From the NCBI RefSeq assembly GCF_000235425.2, contig NZ_KI912266.1:5817482-5881481 (forward strand): 64,000 nt of DNA. The letters are read 5' to 3'. The position numbers were made by a program, and so were the translations under genes. The notes beneath the pieces are model-generated. The model saw only the letters and a program-made list of their open reading frames with translations. It was not told the origin of the DNA and searched no databases. The DNA is from Pseudofrankia saprophytica (GTDB lineage Bacteria; Actinomycetota; Actinomycetes; Frankiales; Frankiaceae). This document shows, piece after piece, positions 9,756 through 18,546 of this stretch; the stretch's first letter is position 1; the number at the start of each line of letters is the position of its first letter.

Positions 9756-10178
9756 ATGACAACGATCGACGCTGGCGGAACGAGCGGAAGAGGTCCGGCG
9801 GAAAAGTAATTCCTATGACGTTGGGGCACGGAGCCTGGTGGTGGCGGCGGCCAAGGATGTCAGTTTCACTCCGTCGGGCCGGCCCGCTCGTGGAGTTCGT
9901 GGCCATGGACCAGGTCGAGCGGATCGGAACCTGGCTTGAGGTACTCCTCTCGGAACGTCTTCAAGGCTGACCCATGCTGGATCGACGTGCCCGGCAGGGA
10001 CACCGTCCGTCAGAGGCTTGCTGGCGGAACACTCCAAGGTTGCAGATCTGGCCTTCCTCGTTCAAGACGAAGTCGGAAAGCGAGCGGACCGCGTCGAGCG
10101 TGCCGTCCTCACGCTGATGTCGATCCAGGATCTCGTAGTACACGGGACCTGGCAGCTCGAATAGTCTCGGCCCCGAGC
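9756..10178 (+). pseudogene. NTF2/SnoaL-like gene copy, 3' half inverted
   Basis: The plus strand from ATG 9756 (good RBS GAGGAGAAG) reads MTTIDAGG, matching the start of the intact gene at 22792. It then accumulates frameshifts and a TAA, but nucleotide similarity continues to about 9945. The second half of the gene is present in the opposite orientation: minus strand 10178 to about 10010 reads LFELPGPVYYEILDRHQRED and on to RSLSDFVLNEEGQICNL, matching the C-terminal half of the intact protein. The copy has therefore suffered an internal inversion in addition to point decay. Confidence 0.85.
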
Positions 10179-10531
10179 CGGCGGCCCTCTTGGCCTGAGA
10201 CCAGGGTACCCCCGCAGTTCGATACGTCTTCACCGACAACCACGGCACCCCGGCGCTGCCGCGGCACGCTTTTAGGCGGTCCTCTCGGCTCGTGCAGACG
10301 TCGTCGCTTGGCTGGGTGATCGCTTCCGAATGACGTGCGCGGCATGTCCGATGCGCCCGAGTCGTTGTCGTCGCTGGAGCCGGCAGTACCTTGGGCCGCA
10401 TCGTGACGGGCAACCTTAAAGCCCGCACCGAATCTTGAAATTGTTTTTTCTCAGCCAAACCGCTGACCACTCTTCGCGAACGGTTCGGCAATCCTTCGTA
10501 ATCTCCAACATCGGACGACAAGGCAGGAAAC

Positions 10532-11872
10532 GTGTCACACATCCCGAAACAGGCCGCCCAGCGGTCATCTACACCGTCGCTACGGTCCGCTAGAGCCCTG
10601 CAGCCGCACACCCGCCCGACCGGGTTACAACTCGCTGGCATCGCCCTCTTGGCCGCGAGTCTTGCCTTCGTCTCGGCCTGTGGCGGCTCCGACGACCAAA
10701 GCGGCTCCACCCCCGCGGCCAACGGCCCCGCGAGTCCCGGGGACCTACTCGGCCCGATCGCCAAGGCCACCGGCGCCCCGATCAAGATCGGCGTGATCAC
10801 CGACGGAGCCAGTCCGATCGCTGACCATCGAAACGACAACAGGGTGGCCGAAGCCACTACCAAATGGCTCAACGAGCACAAGTCCGGCCTCGGCGGCCAC
10901 CCCATCGAGTTGACGATCTGCGAGACCCTGGGTGACCCGTCCAAGGCCACTGACTGCGGCAATCAGCTGGTCGAGGACGGCGTCGTCGCCGCCCTCATCG
11001 GCACGTCGGCTGTCATCGAGAGCGCCTGGAAGCCATTGAACGACGCGCACGTCCCCGTCATGCTCTACGGCTCGGATCATCCCGAGCTGCTCGCCAGCCC
11101 GACGACCTTCTCGCTGGGCAACCCGACCTTCGGCGTCATCGACCTGCCGATCCAGGTCGCCAAGGACAAGGGCAACAAGAAGGTCACCGCGATCGTCATC
11201 GACGTCCCCGCCGCACTCCACGCCGTCCAAGAGGTCGCGCCACCCCTGTTCCAGAAGGCCGGCATCGGCTACGAGCTCCTCCGGATCGCGCCGGGCACCG
11301 CCGACATGACACCCCAAATGCAGCAGATCGCCGGCAACGGCTCCGACCAGGTCTTCATCCTCGGCAACGACTCGTTCTGCATCAGCGCCATGAACGGCCT
11401 CAGGGCCGTCGGCTTCACCGGCACCATCAGCGCCATCTCCCAGTGCATCACCGACGCCACTCGCAAGTCGGTTCCTGGCGGCACGCTCAAGGGCATGGTC
11501 GTCGCTGCCAGCGCGCCGATCGGCGCGGACGGCCCGTCGATGCGTCTCTACACGCAGGTCGCCAATACATACGGCAAGGACATCGACCTCAGCTCTCAGG
11601 ACGGCATGATCATGTTCATGATCACCGCCGGTTTTCAGAAGGCCGTGGAGAACATCTCGGGTGACATCACCCCAGCCACCATCGCCTCGACGATCAGGGC
11701 GATGAAGGAGGCGGACCTGCCTGGCGCCGGCGGGATCAAATACCGCTGCAGCGGCAAGGCCATCCCGGCGGAGCCGGCCGTCTGCGTCCTCGGCGGCCTG
11801 ACAACGACCCTGGACAGCAAGGGCCAGCCGGCCGCGTACAAGGTCCTCGGCAACACGCCGATCGCGGGCTGA
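10532..11872 (+). CDS. ABC substrate-binding lipoprotein, branched-chain type
   Basis: A 446-residue secreted binding protein with an unusually long N-terminal extension before the hydrophobic core (GLQLAGIALLAASLAF) and a clear lipobox ending at Cys50 (FVSACGGS). A Ser/Gly/Pro-rich linker precedes a type 1 periplasmic-binding fold (IKIGVITDGASPIADHR). The distribution of Cys residues (TICETLGDPSKATDC, SFCIS, RCSGKA, AVCVLG) suggests disulfides outside the membrane. Translation starts at GTG 10532 with AGGAAAC before it. It is more distant from the other two binding proteins in the window than they are from each other. No permease genes are adjacent. The ligand is unknown. Confidence 0.88.
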   Translation: MSHIPKQAAQRSSTPSLRSARALQPHTRPTGLQLAGIALLAASLAFVSACGGSDDQSGSTPAANGPASPGDLLGPIAKATGAPIKIGVITDGASPIADHRNDNRVAEATTKWLNEHKSGLGGHPIELTICETLGDPSKATDCGNQLVEDGVVAALIGTSAVIESAWKPLNDAHVPVMLYGSDHPELLASPTTFSLGNPTFGVIDLPIQVAKDKGNKKVTAIVIDVPAALHAVQEVAPPLFQKAGIGYELLRIAPGTADMTPQMQQIAGNGSDQVFILGNDSFCISAMNGLRAVGFTGTISAISQCITDATRKSVPGGTLKGMVVAASAPIGADGPSMRLYTQVANTYGKDIDLSSQDGMIMFMITAGFQKAVENISGDITPATIASTIRAMKEADLPGAGGIKYRCSGKAIPAEPAVCVLGGLTTTLDSKGQPAAYKVLGNTPIAG

Positions 11873-12189
11873 CGGGCCGCAGGGATGGACCTGGCTCGGA
11901 GCTAAGCGCGTATCCGGGAGGTTCTGCGCCAAATCGAGCGAGGTCGCCGGAGGGAGGTGGTTGACACCGGCCTCGCCTGGGGTGGATCGAGGTTGCACCG
12001 CCCGTCCGTCCCCGGCGAGGTCCTGACCAGGATGCGCCCGCCCGGTGTGTTCGCCAACCGCTCCACCTGCGACCTGGAGAAGCTGCGGGATGATCTGCGG
12101 GGTCGGTGGTGGGTGGCGGTGCGGGCGGTGGTGCTGCCGTCGCTGCGCGGGCCGGCCGCGGCCGAGATCGCGGCGTTGACCGAGGCCGT

Positions 12190-12507
12190 GGCGTAGTCGC
12201 CGGGCAGCTGGTCCTCGCCTACCAGCTCGGCGAGCGCAACGGCGGGCCGTACAGGTTCCTGATCAGAGACTGGGATACCAAGTTCGCCCGTGGCTTCGAC
12301 GACGTCTTCACCGCCGAGAGCATCCGAGTCATCAAGACCCCGTCCAGGCTATCTACCTACGTCGAGCACTACAACACCGCCCGACCCCACCACGGTACTT
12401 ACCTCGACGCCGCCGACCCGGTGCCACGGCCCGCTGATCCGAGCGGCACGATCAGACGCATCGACCGCTTCTGCGGCCTGCTCCACGAATATCAACATGC
12501 TGCCTGA
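12190..12507 (+). mobile_element. Integrase-core transposase remnant (internal deletion)
   Basis: The frame reads [20 protein letters not shown] and then jumps, after VIKTPSR, directly to [17 protein letters not shown]. This is an rve-type (IS3/IS481-like) transposase that has lost the stretch between the two catalytic aspartate/glutamate regions. The C terminus EYQHAA and the following CTGACCAGC match the end of the remnant at 58628, so both come from the same element family. No terminal repeats or target duplication were identified. The preceding 11873-12190 stretch holds only an unrecognised short open frame. Confidence 0.85.
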
Positions 12508-12641
12508 CCAGCGAACCCGTCTACCTGCATCCTTCAGGGTGAACACGAACGGCCCGTCCTGAAATTTGATGAGGGGATCATCGGCCGATTCGGGGCCGGC
12601 CGCTCGCTCTGCGCTATCGCGAGGCATGGCCGCTGGTCGAC

Positions 12642-12673
12642 GGCGCCGCCGGCCGACTCTGGCCGGTGGCGCC
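12642..12673 (-). terminator. Hairpin terminator of P450 gene
   Basis: Arms 12642-12654 and 12661-12673 pair over 13 bp (GGCGCC then one mismatch or wobble position then CCGGCC), with a 6-base loop. It begins 11 bp beyond the stop codon of the minus-strand P450. Confidence 0.75.
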
Positions 12674-12684
12674 GCGCCCGACAG

Positions 12685-13914
12685 CTACCACACCACGGGA
12701 AGTTTCTCCGGTCGGCCGATCGGAGCTGCAAGTTCGTAGCGCAGGTCCGCGAGCGGCACGGCCAGTCGTAGGGTCGGCATGAGGTCGATCAACGCGCGCA
12801 GCACTTCCGCGAGTTCCACCCGGGCCAGGTGTGCGCCGATGCAGTGGTGGGGACCGTGGCCGAAGGCCAGGTTCGCGACCGGCGGTCGGGTGAGGTCGAG
12901 GCGGTCAGGGTCGTCGTAGAGAGCCGGGTCGCGGTTGGTGGCGGCGAACGGGGCGATCGCGACCTCGCCTGTCCGGACGACGAAGTCGCCGAGGTCGACG
13001 TCTTCGGTGGCGACCCGCGGGAAAGTCATCGACAGCGGGTGGTAGCGCAAGAGCTCTTCGACGGCAGTCGGCATCAGTTCCGGGTCGGCGACGAGGGACG
13101 CCCAGTGTGACCGCTCCGCGAGCAGCGTGCCCACGGCGTTGGTAAGGACGCCCGCGGTGGTCTCGAAGCCGCCGATGAGCAGGGTGAGCGCCAGCGAGCG
13201 CAGTTCGTCCTCGCTGAGGCGGCCGTCATCGCTGTCGTGGGTAGTGATCAGGACGTCGAACAGCTTCGTCGCGGTTTCGCCGGCGGCGAGCTGCGCCTGG
13301 CGCTCACGGACCAGGGTGTCCATGTAGGCATGCAGAGCCTTCTGGCCGGCGGCGGCGGCCTCCCGGTCGACGGAGAAGCGGAACAGCGTCTCGGCCCAGG
13401 TGCGCACCTTGTCCTGGTCGATCTCCGGGACGCCGAGGAGGTGGCAGATCACTTCGACCGGGACCGCGGCGGCCACGTGTTTGCGGAAGTCGGCCGGTGC
13501 GGGGCCGGCAAGCATGGTCGCCACGTGTCGGCGGGCGGTCTCGGCGATCCAGGGCCGCAGGTGTTCGATGCGGCGATGGGCGAATCCGGTGGACACCAAG
13601 CGGCGAATCCGGGTGTGGTCCGGCGGGTCGAGCCACAGCAACGAGGTGCGATCGGGGATCTGCGCTCCCGTCAGCGGGGGGCGGAAGTCCAGCGTCCTGG
13701 TTCGGGAGAAGCGGTGGTCGCCGAGCATCGCCCGGGCGGGGGCGTGCCGCACGATGAGCCAGACGGGGAGCTGGCCGGGCCCGAAACGGACGCGGATGGC
13801 GGGTGCCCGCCTGGCGATCTCGGCCAGAGTGCCCGATGGCAGGGGGCTGAACGTGTCCGGGAAAGGAAAGAACGGCAGGTCCTGGTCCTGGGTCACGGTC
13901 TCAGTAACTGACAT
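12685..13914 (-). CDS. Cytochrome P450
   Basis: A 409-residue soluble bacterial P450. The oxygen-binding I-helix reads LIGGFETTAG, the ExxR motif is EELLRYH, and the heme loop FGHGPHHCIGAHL places the thiolate at Cys358. Early regions (LLWLDPPDHTRIRRLVSTGF) match the CYP105/CYP107-like class of actinobacterial enzymes that need a separate ferredoxin. No ferredoxin or ferredoxin reductase gene is adjacent. It is monocistronic with its own terminator. It is less like the four other P450s in the window than those are to one another, so it may serve a separate pathway. The substrate is unknown. Confidence 0.93.
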   Translation of the reverse strand: MSVTETVTQDQDLPFFPFPDTFSPLPSGTLAEIARRAPAIRVRFGPGQLPVWLIVRHAPARAMLGDHRFSRTRTLDFRPPLTGAQIPDRTSLLWLDPPDHTRIRRLVSTGFAHRRIEHLRPWIAETARRHVATMLAGPAPADFRKHVAAAVPVEVICHLLGVPEIDQDKVRTWAETLFRFSVDREAAAAGQKALHAYMDTLVRERQAQLAAGETATKLFDVLITTHDSDDGRLSEDELRSLALTLLIGGFETTAGVLTNAVGTLLAERSHWASLVADPELMPTAVEELLRYHPLSMTFPRVATEDVDLGDFVVRTGEVAIAPFAATNRDPALYDDPDRLDLTRPPVANLAFGHGPHHCIGAHLARVELAEVLRALIDLMPTLRLAVPLADLRYELAAPIGRPEKLPVVW

Positions 13915-14350
13915 GAGAAGGAGTGGAATCCTTTCGCGATCGAGCTCCGTCCGTGCCAGGAAAGGCGTCTCGAGACACGGAGGCGGGCCGGGTCAAGGAA
14001 CAGCGCGAGCCGGAAGCGAGGCGACGTAGCGACGAGGTCCCGGGACACGCCTGGACACAGGCAACCCCACCACCAGGTCGGGGATGCGCTGGACGCGATC
14101 AGCCGACTTGGTATAGACCTCACACCCCCTTGCCAGCCTTCACGCCGAAACAATACTGCCGATCATCGCCCCACCCATGAAACGTGAACATCCTCTCACC
14201 ATTCATGACCAGCGACAGCCGGTGGATAGTAATCCACCGCCGAATATCAGAGCCAGGCAGGCCAGACGGTCATGACCGCATGATGCGTAGGGCGCGCAAG
14301 AAGAAAGATCATTGCCCGATGCGCCGGCGATCTCTGTACCGACGCGAGTG

Positions 14351-14393
14351 TCCGGCGTCAGGTCCGGCGTCAGGTCCGGCGTCAGGTCCGGCC
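14351..14393. repeat. 12-bp tandem repeat, about 3.5 copies
   Basis: TCCGGCGTCAGG is repeated perfectly three times, followed by a partial TCCGGCC. It lies in the otherwise noncoding stretch 13915-14380 upstream of the P450 at 12685-13914 and next to an SDR fragment. The copy number is likely variable between strains through slippage. Confidence 0.9.
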
Positions 14394-14643
14394 GAAACGC
14401 TCGGTAGACATTGTCGTTCTGCAGCAGCGCGGGTTGCCGTTTGTCGGGTGGATCGCGCCCAGTCGGAAGGAGTGCGGGGCGAGCTGCAGGGCGAGTAGCT
14501 CGACGTACCTGGCGGCCAGCTGCTTCGCCGACGAGCAGCCGAGCCCGCCCGGCGCGCCGGGCGCATCCGCCGCCCCCTTGATCATTCCAGCGATCGAGCC
14601 GGTAACGATGATCGAGGATCCCTCGCCCCGCAGGGGATTGTCT
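14382..14643 (-). pseudogene. SDR oxidoreductase fragment
   Basis: The minus strand reads GEGSSIIVTGSIAG, then after a Gly/Ala-rich insertion GCSSAKQLAARYVELLALQL, then APHSFRLGAIHPTNGNP. This follows the middle of a short-chain dehydrogenase of the mycofactocin-associated type (I-VTSS, YxxSK, ELAPxxIRVN-IHPTxVxTP). The catalytic Tyr is replaced (GCSSAK) and both ends are missing. It is a decayed fragment, not an expressed gene. Confidence 0.78.
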
Positions 14644-14784
14644 CGGCGGACCGTCCGCCGCGCGGGGACCCAGTGGCTCCTCCGCCGCGGGCCGGGCGGC
14701 GAACCTGTCTTCCGGCTCCCCCGGCTCCTCCCGCTCCCCCGGCTCCGCGGCGGAGGTGTCGGCGAGGCCGCGCCCGTTCGGGCG

Positions 14785-15342
14785 TCACCAGCGGGCCGTG
14801 GGCTCTGTGTCCAGATTCAACGGGCGCGCATAGGAAAGGTCGCTGGTGTCCCAGGTCCCTTTCAGGAATCCCTTGAAGGCGCCGGAATTCAGGAACGACG
14901 CGTCAGCGGTGAAGGCCCATTCGACCGTGCAGCGCCGCAAGGTGATCTTCCAGGCGCCGTCGCGGCGCTCCAGCCGGTCCAGGTAGCGACCACCCATGAA
15001 AGCGAGGGTCTTGCCGTCCTTCCCGACCATCGCACCGATGACGTAGCTCTCGGCGTGTGCCTCGTCGCCGTCGATCTCGCAGGTGTGTGTCGTGATGTTG
15101 TGCAGGTGGTCGGCGAACACCATCGAGTGCCGCGTGTTGGCCCAGGCACCGTAGTCGGGGCCGGGGTTCACGTCTGGGCCGTGCTCGTCGATCCCGTCCG
15201 AGGCGTAGACGCTCGTCATCAGGTCGGCGTCGTGCCGGTCGTGGCCGCGGGCTTGCTTGTTGATGCAGTCGAGGATCTCGATCCGGTCCTTCACGTAGCG
15301 GATCTCGCGGCGTAGTTCCTCGAGCTCGCTTTCAGTGCTCAT
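14785..15342 (-). CDS. SnoaL-like/NTF2-fold protein
   Basis: A 185-residue protein with the pattern of SnoaL_4-type (NTF2-fold) polyketide-cyclase/dehydratase relatives: an N-terminal helix (LEELRREIRYVKDRIEILDC), the HDRHDADLMTSVYASDG turn, TTHTCEIDGDEAHAESYVIG and the closing strand GAWKITLRRCTVEW. Such proteins often accompany SDR and P450 genes in aromatic or steroid pathways, acting as small isomerases, hydratases or dehydratases. It follows the SDR/P450 operon on the same strand but behind a terminator-like hairpin, so it is probably transcribed on its own. The RBS is CAGGGAGCAGC. The specific reaction is unknown. Confidence 0.85.
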   Translation of the reverse strand: MSTESELEELRREIRYVKDRIEILDCINKQARGHDRHDADLMTSVYASDGIDEHGPDVNPGPDYGAWANTRHSMVFADHLHNITTHTCEIDGDEAHAESYVIGAMVGKDGKTLAFMGGRYLDRLERRDGAWKITLRRCTVEWAFTADASFLNSGAFKGFLKGTWDTSDLSYARPLNLDTEPTARW

Positions 15343-15492
15343 GCTGCTCCCTGTTGTCTGGGTTCGTGGTCTGGGTGGCCCAATCGATCTCCCAGTCCGT
15401 ACCGGCTGCTAGCCATGGTCGTCTTCGTTCCCGAGTGGCAGATCGGAACGTTGCTGAGTCATGGTCATCACCTGAGGTGGTCATCCGGCGGC

Positions 15493-15515
15493 CCGGTGAG
15501 CCATTGGCTCACCGG
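15493..15515 (-). terminator. Hairpin between SDR and SnoaL-like gene
   Basis: CCGGTGAGCC pairs perfectly with GGCTCACCGG across an ATT loop. It lies about 50 bp after the stop codon of the SDR at 15566-16336 and probably ends the P450-SDR-SDR transcript. Confidence 0.72.
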
Positions 15516-15565
15516 ATCCGGTTGAGGCGTACGTGGTGTTCGCGGGCGGTGATTGGAAGTCCCCG

Positions 15566-16336
15566 TCAGATGCCGGCGGGGCCAGGGCCGCCGTGGACGT
15601 AGAGGGTCTGGCCGGAACAGAAACTGGCGGCGTCAGAGGCGAAGAACAGGACGACGTTGCCGATCTCCTCGGGCTCTCCCAGGCGGCCGGAGCCGTTCAT
15701 CAGGCCGATCGCTTCCGGGTCGAGGCCGTATCGGGCGGCGTCGTCGGTCAGGGTGGCGGCGCGGACCGCGCCGACGGCGACACAGTTCACCCGGATGCCC
15801 TTGCGGGTCCAGGCCGCAGCCATTGACGCAGTCAGGTTGTTCACGCCGGCCTTCATCGCGCCGTAGGGCGCGGCCTGCGGCATGCCGAGCAAGCTGGCAC
15901 CCGAGGAGATGTTGACGATCGCGCCCCTGCCCTGCGCGAGCATCGGCACGGAGGCCGCGCGGGACAGGAACCAGACGGAGCCGAGGTTGAGCGCTACCAC
16001 CTGGTGCCACTCATTCTCGGTCCACTTTCTGATCGACTTGGTCTCGGCGCCGCCGGCGCAGTTGACGAGGACGTCGAGCCGGCCGAACTCCGCCAGGGTG
16101 GTGTCGACGATCCGCTGACACTCCTCGGGCTTGGTGACATCAGCCGGCAGGGCAAGGGCGCGGCGGCCCAAGGCCTCGATCTCCTTGGCGGTGGACTCCA
16201 GCGGCTCCGAGCGTCGCGCCGAGAGCACCACATCGGCGCCGTACTCGGCCAACGCCAACGCCGAACCCCGACCGATCCCAGTCCCGCCCCCGGTGACGAC
16301 CGCGACGCGACCCTCGAGCGAGAACCTGTCACTCAC
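15566..16336 (-). CDS. SDR-family NAD(P) oxidoreductase
   Basis: A 256-residue classical short-chain dehydrogenase. The nucleotide site TGGGTGIG is at residues 15-22, NCAGG follows strand 4, and the catalytic residues are Ser144, Tyr158 and Lys162 (YGAMK). The GTG start at 16336 overlaps the stop codon of the upstream SDR by 4 bp (GTGA) and has GGAGGAG eight bases before it, so the two SDRs are translationally coupled. A longer open frame upstream is only a shadow of the neighbouring SDR. It probably oxidises an alcohol or reduces a ketone made by the nearby P450s. Confidence 0.93.
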   Translation of the reverse strand: MSDRFSLEGRVAVVTGGGTGIGRGSALALAEYGADVVLSARRSEPLESTAKEIEALGRRALALPADVTKPEECQRIVDTTLAEFGRLDVLVNCAGGAETKSIRKWTENEWHQVVALNLGSVWFLSRAASVPMLAQGRGAIVNISSGASLLGMPQAAPYGAMKAGVNNLTASMAAAWTRKGIRVNCVAVGAVRAATLTDDAARYGLDPEAIGLMNGSGRLGEPEEIGNVVLFFASDAASFCSGQTLYVHGGPGPAGI

Positions 16337-17076
16337 AGAATGGCTCCTCCGTTTGCGGCGATGACCTGGCCGGTGATGTAGCCCGCCGCGTCCGAGCACA
16401 GGAAGGCGCAGGTCGCGGCGATGTCGTCGGGCGTGCCTATCCTGCCGGCGGGGATCATCCGGGCGATGTGCTCGGTCTTCGGAAGATTCCGGCTGCTCTG
16501 CTGGCCGCGTAGCGACGGGGTGTCCACCGCGAACGGCGGGATGGTGTTGGCGGTGATGCCCCGGGCCGCGTACTCGAGCGCGACGGCCTTGGTGAGAGCG
16601 ATCACGCCGCCCTTCGTCGCCGAGTAGTGGCCCTGGCGGGCCGTGCCGGTCTGCCCCGCCGCGGACGAGATCGTCACGACGCGGCCCCAGCCGGCCGCGG
16701 CCATGTCCTCGATCGCGGCCTGGACGCAGTGGAACGTGCCGGTCAGGTTCACCGCCAGGTAGCGGTTCCACAGGTCGACGGTGATTTCCTCAAACGGAGT
16801 GAACCCAGAGATCGCCGCGCTGGTCACGACGATCTGCACGGGCCCGAGCTCGGCCCGCACCCGGTCGAAAGCCGCGTCGACCGACGCGCGGTCCGAGACG
16901 TCGACCTCGACCGCCATCGCCGTCGCTCCGGCGGCGCGCAGGCCTTCCGCGGCGTCCTTAGCGGCAGCCCCGTTCAGGTCGAGAACCGCCACCTGCCGGC
17001 CTGCGTCGGCCAGGTGTTGGCAGATCGCCAGACCCAATCCCGACGCGCCACCCGTCACGACAGCTACCCGTGTCAT
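16333..17076 (-). CDS. SDR-family NAD(P) oxidoreductase (FabG-like)
   Basis: A 247-residue SDR starting MTRVAVVTGGASGLGLAICQ, with the glycine-rich cofactor site at residues 8-15 and catalytic Ser138, Tyr151 and Lys155 (YSATK). Asp33 in VLDLN favours NAD(H). It is a close paralogue of the SDR at 24616-25359: same length, same GFTPF/SLCPF and GWGRVVTISS segments. The start at 17076 has AAAGGAG upstream; the frame remains open further upstream without a better site. It lies 125 bp after the P450 at 17202-18386 and is coupled to the next SDR, so the three likely form one operon. Confidence 0.93.
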   Translation of the reverse strand: MTRVAVVTGGASGLGLAICQHLADAGRQVAVLDLNGAAAKDAAEGLRAAGATAMAVEVDVSDRASVDAAFDRVRAELGPVQIVVTSAAISGFTPFEEITVDLWNRYLAVNLTGTFHCVQAAIEDMAAAGWGRVVTISSAAGQTGTARQGHYSATKGGVIALTKAVALEYAARGITANTIPPFAVDTPSLRGQQSSRNLPKTEHIARMIPAGRIGTPDDIAATCAFLCSDAAGYITGQVIAANGGAIL

Positions 17077-17201
17077 ACGAGTCGCTCCTTTCTCCGTCGG
17101 CCCAACGCCGACCGGCATGGACACAAAGACCAGTGACCGCCACGCGATCGCCATCACGTGGACTCGTTCGCTCAGCCGAGCTCAGGACGGTGCCTTCCCC
17201 G

Positions 17202-18386
17202 TCAGAAGGTGATGGGCAGCTTTGCGTAGCCGCGGACCGTGCTGGTGTGCAGGCGGACGGCGTTCGCGTCGTCGACGTCCCAGGTCGGGAAGCGGCGCAG
17301 GGTTTCCTCGATCGCCACTCGGCTCTCGAGGCGGGCCAAGCCCGCGCCGAGGCAGAAGTGGATCCCGTGACCGAACGACACATGGCTGTCGAATTCACGG
17401 TGGATGTCGTAGCGGTCTGGGTCGGGATACTTGCGCTCGTCTCGTCCGGCGGACGCGGTGAGCAGCAGGACCTTCGAGCCGGCCGGGATGGTGGTGCCGT
17501 GCAGCTCGACGTTCCGCGTGGTCATCCGTCCCTGGACGGGGGATGGCGCCTCGTAGCGCAGCGTCTCCTCGAGCGCCTTCCTGATCAGCAACGGATTGGC
17601 GACGATCTCAGCGCGCGCCTCGGAATGTTCGGCCAGCAGCGCGGCCGCCCAGCCGAGTAGGCGGGCCACCGTCTCCGTGCCGGCGCTCACCAGCAGGCTG
17701 GTGAAGTCGGCGGCCTCTGAGGTGGAGAGCCGACGAGTGCCGTTCTCGCCCCGTACCTCGGCCTGGGTGAGGGCGGTCATCATGTCGTCTCGTGGGTTGC
17801 GGCGCCGCGCCTCGAGCTGCTCGGAGAAGTACGTGTGCAGTTTGATCTGGGCGGCGAAGGAGATATCGTTGATCATCCCCTTCTCGCCGTCAATGTAGAG
17901 CGCCTCGTCGATCGTGCGCCGGATCTCCTCGCGGTCGGCCGGGTCGACGCCGATCAGCTCGGAGATCACCATCGACGGCAGCTGGGCCGCGAAGTCTTGG
18001 ACGTAGTCGAAACCGCCGGAGCCGACCCGGTCGTCGAGCAGCCCGGCGGCGATCCGGCGGACCGTACCCTCCATCCCCCCGACCCGCCGCGGCGTGAAGG
18101 CCCTCGAGACCAGCACCCGCATCGTCGTGTGTGTCGGTGGGTCCATGAAAATCATCTGCCCGACGTTCATCGGCTCAGGCCCCATCAGCTCCAGCACCGT
18201 GCCGTGCGCCGAGCTGAACGTCACCGGGTCGAGGTGCGCCGCGTCGACATCCGTATGCCGGGACAACGCGAAGAAGTCGAACCTGTCGTTGCGGTACACC
18301 GGCGCGTAGTCGCGCATACGGCGCCACACCGGATACGGGTCGACGTCGATCACCTTGTCGAACGGATCCCAGTAGAGATCCTCCAT
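17202..18386 (-). CDS. Cytochrome P450
   Basis: A 394-residue P450 starting MEDLYWDPFDKVIDVDPYPV, with AGGAGG nine bases before the ATG at 18386. The motifs are I-helix VSAGTETVARL, ExxR in EETLRYE, and heme loop FGHGIHFCLGAGL with Cys345. The opening and overall layout closely match the neighbouring P450 at 18547-19737, so the pair arose by duplication. Both resemble CYP125/CYP142-like or CYP268-like hydroxylases only at the level of general class, and I cannot name a substrate. It is the central gene of a P450-P450-SDR-SDR run. Confidence 0.93.
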   Translation of the reverse strand: MEDLYWDPFDKVIDVDPYPVWRRMRDYAPVYRNDRFDFFALSRHTDVDAAHLDPVTFSSAHGTVLELMGPEPMNVGQMIFMDPPTHTTMRVLVSRAFTPRRVGGMEGTVRRIAAGLLDDRVGSGGFDYVQDFAAQLPSMVISELIGVDPADREEIRRTIDEALYIDGEKGMINDISFAAQIKLHTYFSEQLEARRRNPRDDMMTALTQAEVRGENGTRRLSTSEAADFTSLLVSAGTETVARLLGWAAALLAEHSEARAEIVANPLLIRKALEETLRYEAPSPVQGRMTTRNVELHGTTIPAGSKVLLLTASAGRDERKYPDPDRYDIHREFDSHVSFGHGIHFCLGAGLARLESRVAIEETLRRFPTWDVDDANAVRLHTSTVRGYAKLPITF

Positions 18387-18546
18387 GGTCTCCGCCTCCT
18401 TAAAGTAACGCCCACTCGGCGGCCGACTTGTCGAAATCGGGCACGGACCGGCCGGTCCGGGACTCGGCCGTGACAATGCCGGCCGGAGGCGCGCCGAGAA
18501 GTTCAGGCGGAGTGGACAGCGGAGTGGACATTGGTCGCTGGCCGTC

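Noticed and set aside
14351..14393. CRISPR or iteron origin
   Set aside because: The 12-bp repeats have no spacers and there is no replication gene nearby. Simple slippage is enough to explain them.
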